Positions 38,001 to 38,175 of a stretch of DNA of 38,175 bases are shown piece after piece; position 1 is the stretch's first letter; each line of letters starts with the position of its first letter. The notes under the pieces were generated by a model. The model saw only the letters and a list, made by a program, of their open reading frames with translations, was not told where the DNA came from and searched no databases. The position numbers and the translations under genes were made by a program. Origin of the DNA: a virus. The stretch lies in the IMG/VR virus record IMGVR_UViG_3300010293_000015, positions 1-38,175 of that record. One strand, given 5' to 3'.

Positions 38001-38175
38001 CCCCGGCTTCGACCTGGCCCGGGGGGTCTTCTCCCTGGCTGGCAGGGATCAAATGTACTGGGACTGGAAGAAGGGCGGCGGGGATAATTCCATGCTGGTC
38101 TCCCTTGACCGGAAATATCTCCAGGAACGAATGGGGGAAGTCCTCCAGGGATACCCGACATGGAAGCTGATAAAG
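35008..38175 (+). CDS. Polyvalent virion protein with HEIGH metallopeptidase motif, N-terminal part (3' end outside window)
   Basis: 1056 residues up to the window edge, no stop. Residues about 1-350: helical and aromatic N-terminus with a hydrophobic stretch near 290. About 355-455: Pro-rich linker with two EPRVS repeats. About 470-640: a zinc peptidase domain with SHEIGHAL (His514, Glu515, His518) and PEGFAEF (Glu562 or Glu566 as third ligand). About 945-1056: LPD38 (SWLRAGATLTPEFIARNPLR). The C-terminus is the partial gene at 3-1217. Such proteins are injected with the genome. What the peptidase cuts is unknown. Confidence 0.82.
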   Translation, partial: MQEFNTSRLKINPLFDTSRLQRNPMAPREDVPEPPSFDWDGVAEGYNFAYRSPEDPQIKANPRLELPQVKIPRGGFSLIGTPSESWLEYQFRKSYLAYEPKKEERPWWDKPLWGNLPEPIPFDIDTYLQEIKAPKVNLEDPPEDGIARALWPVTKRLMAFGYAAPAAQNRALGGLFTHLDLIAQFIAEKTGTERGGLFEDMAKVFESNIPYWQKRADKYGPGFFDELAAEVTAAPIGIAQFLLDLGSYLTFPYAAGSQKAKIEGDNEVIHGLVEAAKTGILGYLFHLMAPLKKYLQAPLMGLTFAVQSAIEGGSPKEISKGMLTGMIFSLGTPGHALGLNEVRADLMKRYVREEARKPKVEPRVSEPTTPPTPPGGPLPERTPGEPPTKPPIAAPFPETPAARPGEPKRIIPEEFIVEPRVSDAEPGKAVEFPEMPAVGNIPFAPEAGFKRREPEVRPVEGEITRRSDIVRLLTEKLDIPIRTGRFRDKALGIFKVGPEVIRTRQANDIEVISHEIGHALQKFLYPEARDATGLTAQPFRGFEGELTPMATTPRPGQSNVPEGFAEFTRLYITDPAKAREKAPSFYQHFEHLLDSRAPEAKEIMLEARGQYEKWLKQPALQRVLSQVSVGENQARPTTWTDIQTWFLDDLYPLKKAVREMTGGEAIPTAKNPYELARLLRGWQGKPEAFIKHSPFKFKTYEDMGKPLKEILSGIKDLDELRGYLISKHGLELERAGIETGLRPMDMQKLVTDFEPKFGKKMKDIVEYQNHLLDYLLDSGLTTKEFHQNMKSKYAFYVPFYRVMDTAKNTTAGEGLEAFMPIKTIKGSWRDIQDPLESIIKNTYLYIHLAEKNAIGKAIVALGESREGMGKYIEKIPTPLKKTEIKLEEIFTKQELQKLAESGIEVPEQFEIFRPSAFTPKENVIAVWEEGKKTLYQVSPEISRAFHALDRESMSGLMRLLSVPASWLRAGATLTPEFIARNPLRDQFSAFVYSKYGFIPGFDLARGVFSLAGRDQMYWDWKKGGGDNSMLVSLDRKYLQERMGEVLQGYPTWKLIK

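Noticed and set aside
1-38175. T7-type RNA polymerase, DNA polymerase, integrase, tRNA genes or CRISPR array
   Set aside because: Looked for by motifs and repeat pattern on both strands; none seen, though a divergent gene in the missing end piece cannot be excluded.

Overview
The window is almost all of one tailed-phage genome with a short-tail (podovirus-like) virion: a T7-type portal/connector, tail-tube protein A, a large tail nozzle protein, a T7-type tail-fibre N-terminus, gp14-like and coiled-coil internal virion proteins, and a giant polyvalent LPD38-type protein. The two ends of the window carry the N-terminal (35008-38175) and C-terminal (3-1217) parts of what looks like one and the same polyvalent protein. 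The window is therefore best read as a circular or terminally permuted genome opened inside that gene, with a small piece missing. No phage RNA polymerase, DNA polymerase, integrase or tRNA was recognised. Several sigma70-type promoters are visible, so host RNA polymerase probably transcribes it. Signal peptides, a lipobox lipoprotein and an M15 endolysin suggest a diderm (Gram-negative) host. The exact host cannot be named.

Layout. 1-3.0 kb: end of the polyvalent protein and the tail fibre. 3.0-4.2 kb: an accessory island with the only reverse-strand gene, back-to-back promoters sharing one -35 box, a compact small-RNA gene with its own terminator, a hairpin-rich stretch without a gene, and palindromic operators before a small XRE regulator. 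4.2-10.8 kb: early region with a likely single-strand-annealing protein plus RecB-like exonuclease pair, many very small Cys-rich or one-TM proteins, a VRR-NUC nuclease, and two copies of a structured intergenic RNA element. 10.8-14.6 kb: DNA modification (helicase-methyltransferase fusion; a C5 cytosine methyltransferase with a second long gene overprinted in another frame, the cassette flanked by 11-bp direct repeats). 14.6-17.6 kb: a consensus promoter with a branched leader, a DUF559 nuclease, a Prim-Pol/helicase gene with iteron-like repeats, an SSB-like protein and an excisionase-like HTH. 17.6-24 kb: endolysin, terminase, portal, scaffold. 24-28 kb: major capsid protein, decoration and secreted proteins. 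28-38 kb: tail tube, nozzle, GNAT-like protein, lipoprotein, holin-like protein, internal virion proteins and the polyvalent protein.

How it fits together. The early genes would process and anneal DNA ends and protect the genome by methylation. Prim-Pol/helicase and the SSB-like protein would run replication with host polymerase, possibly from the repeats inside the primase gene. Late genes package DNA into a capsid whose major protein has its ribosome binding site inside a predicted hairpin. The internal virion proteins and the metallopeptidase-bearing polyvalent protein are likely ejected into the host. The main unexplained signals are the overprinted methyltransferase gene, the two-copy RNA element, the 10-bp-period repeats in the primase gene, the sRNA/divergent-promoter island, and two promoters placed so that the start codon is at about +1.
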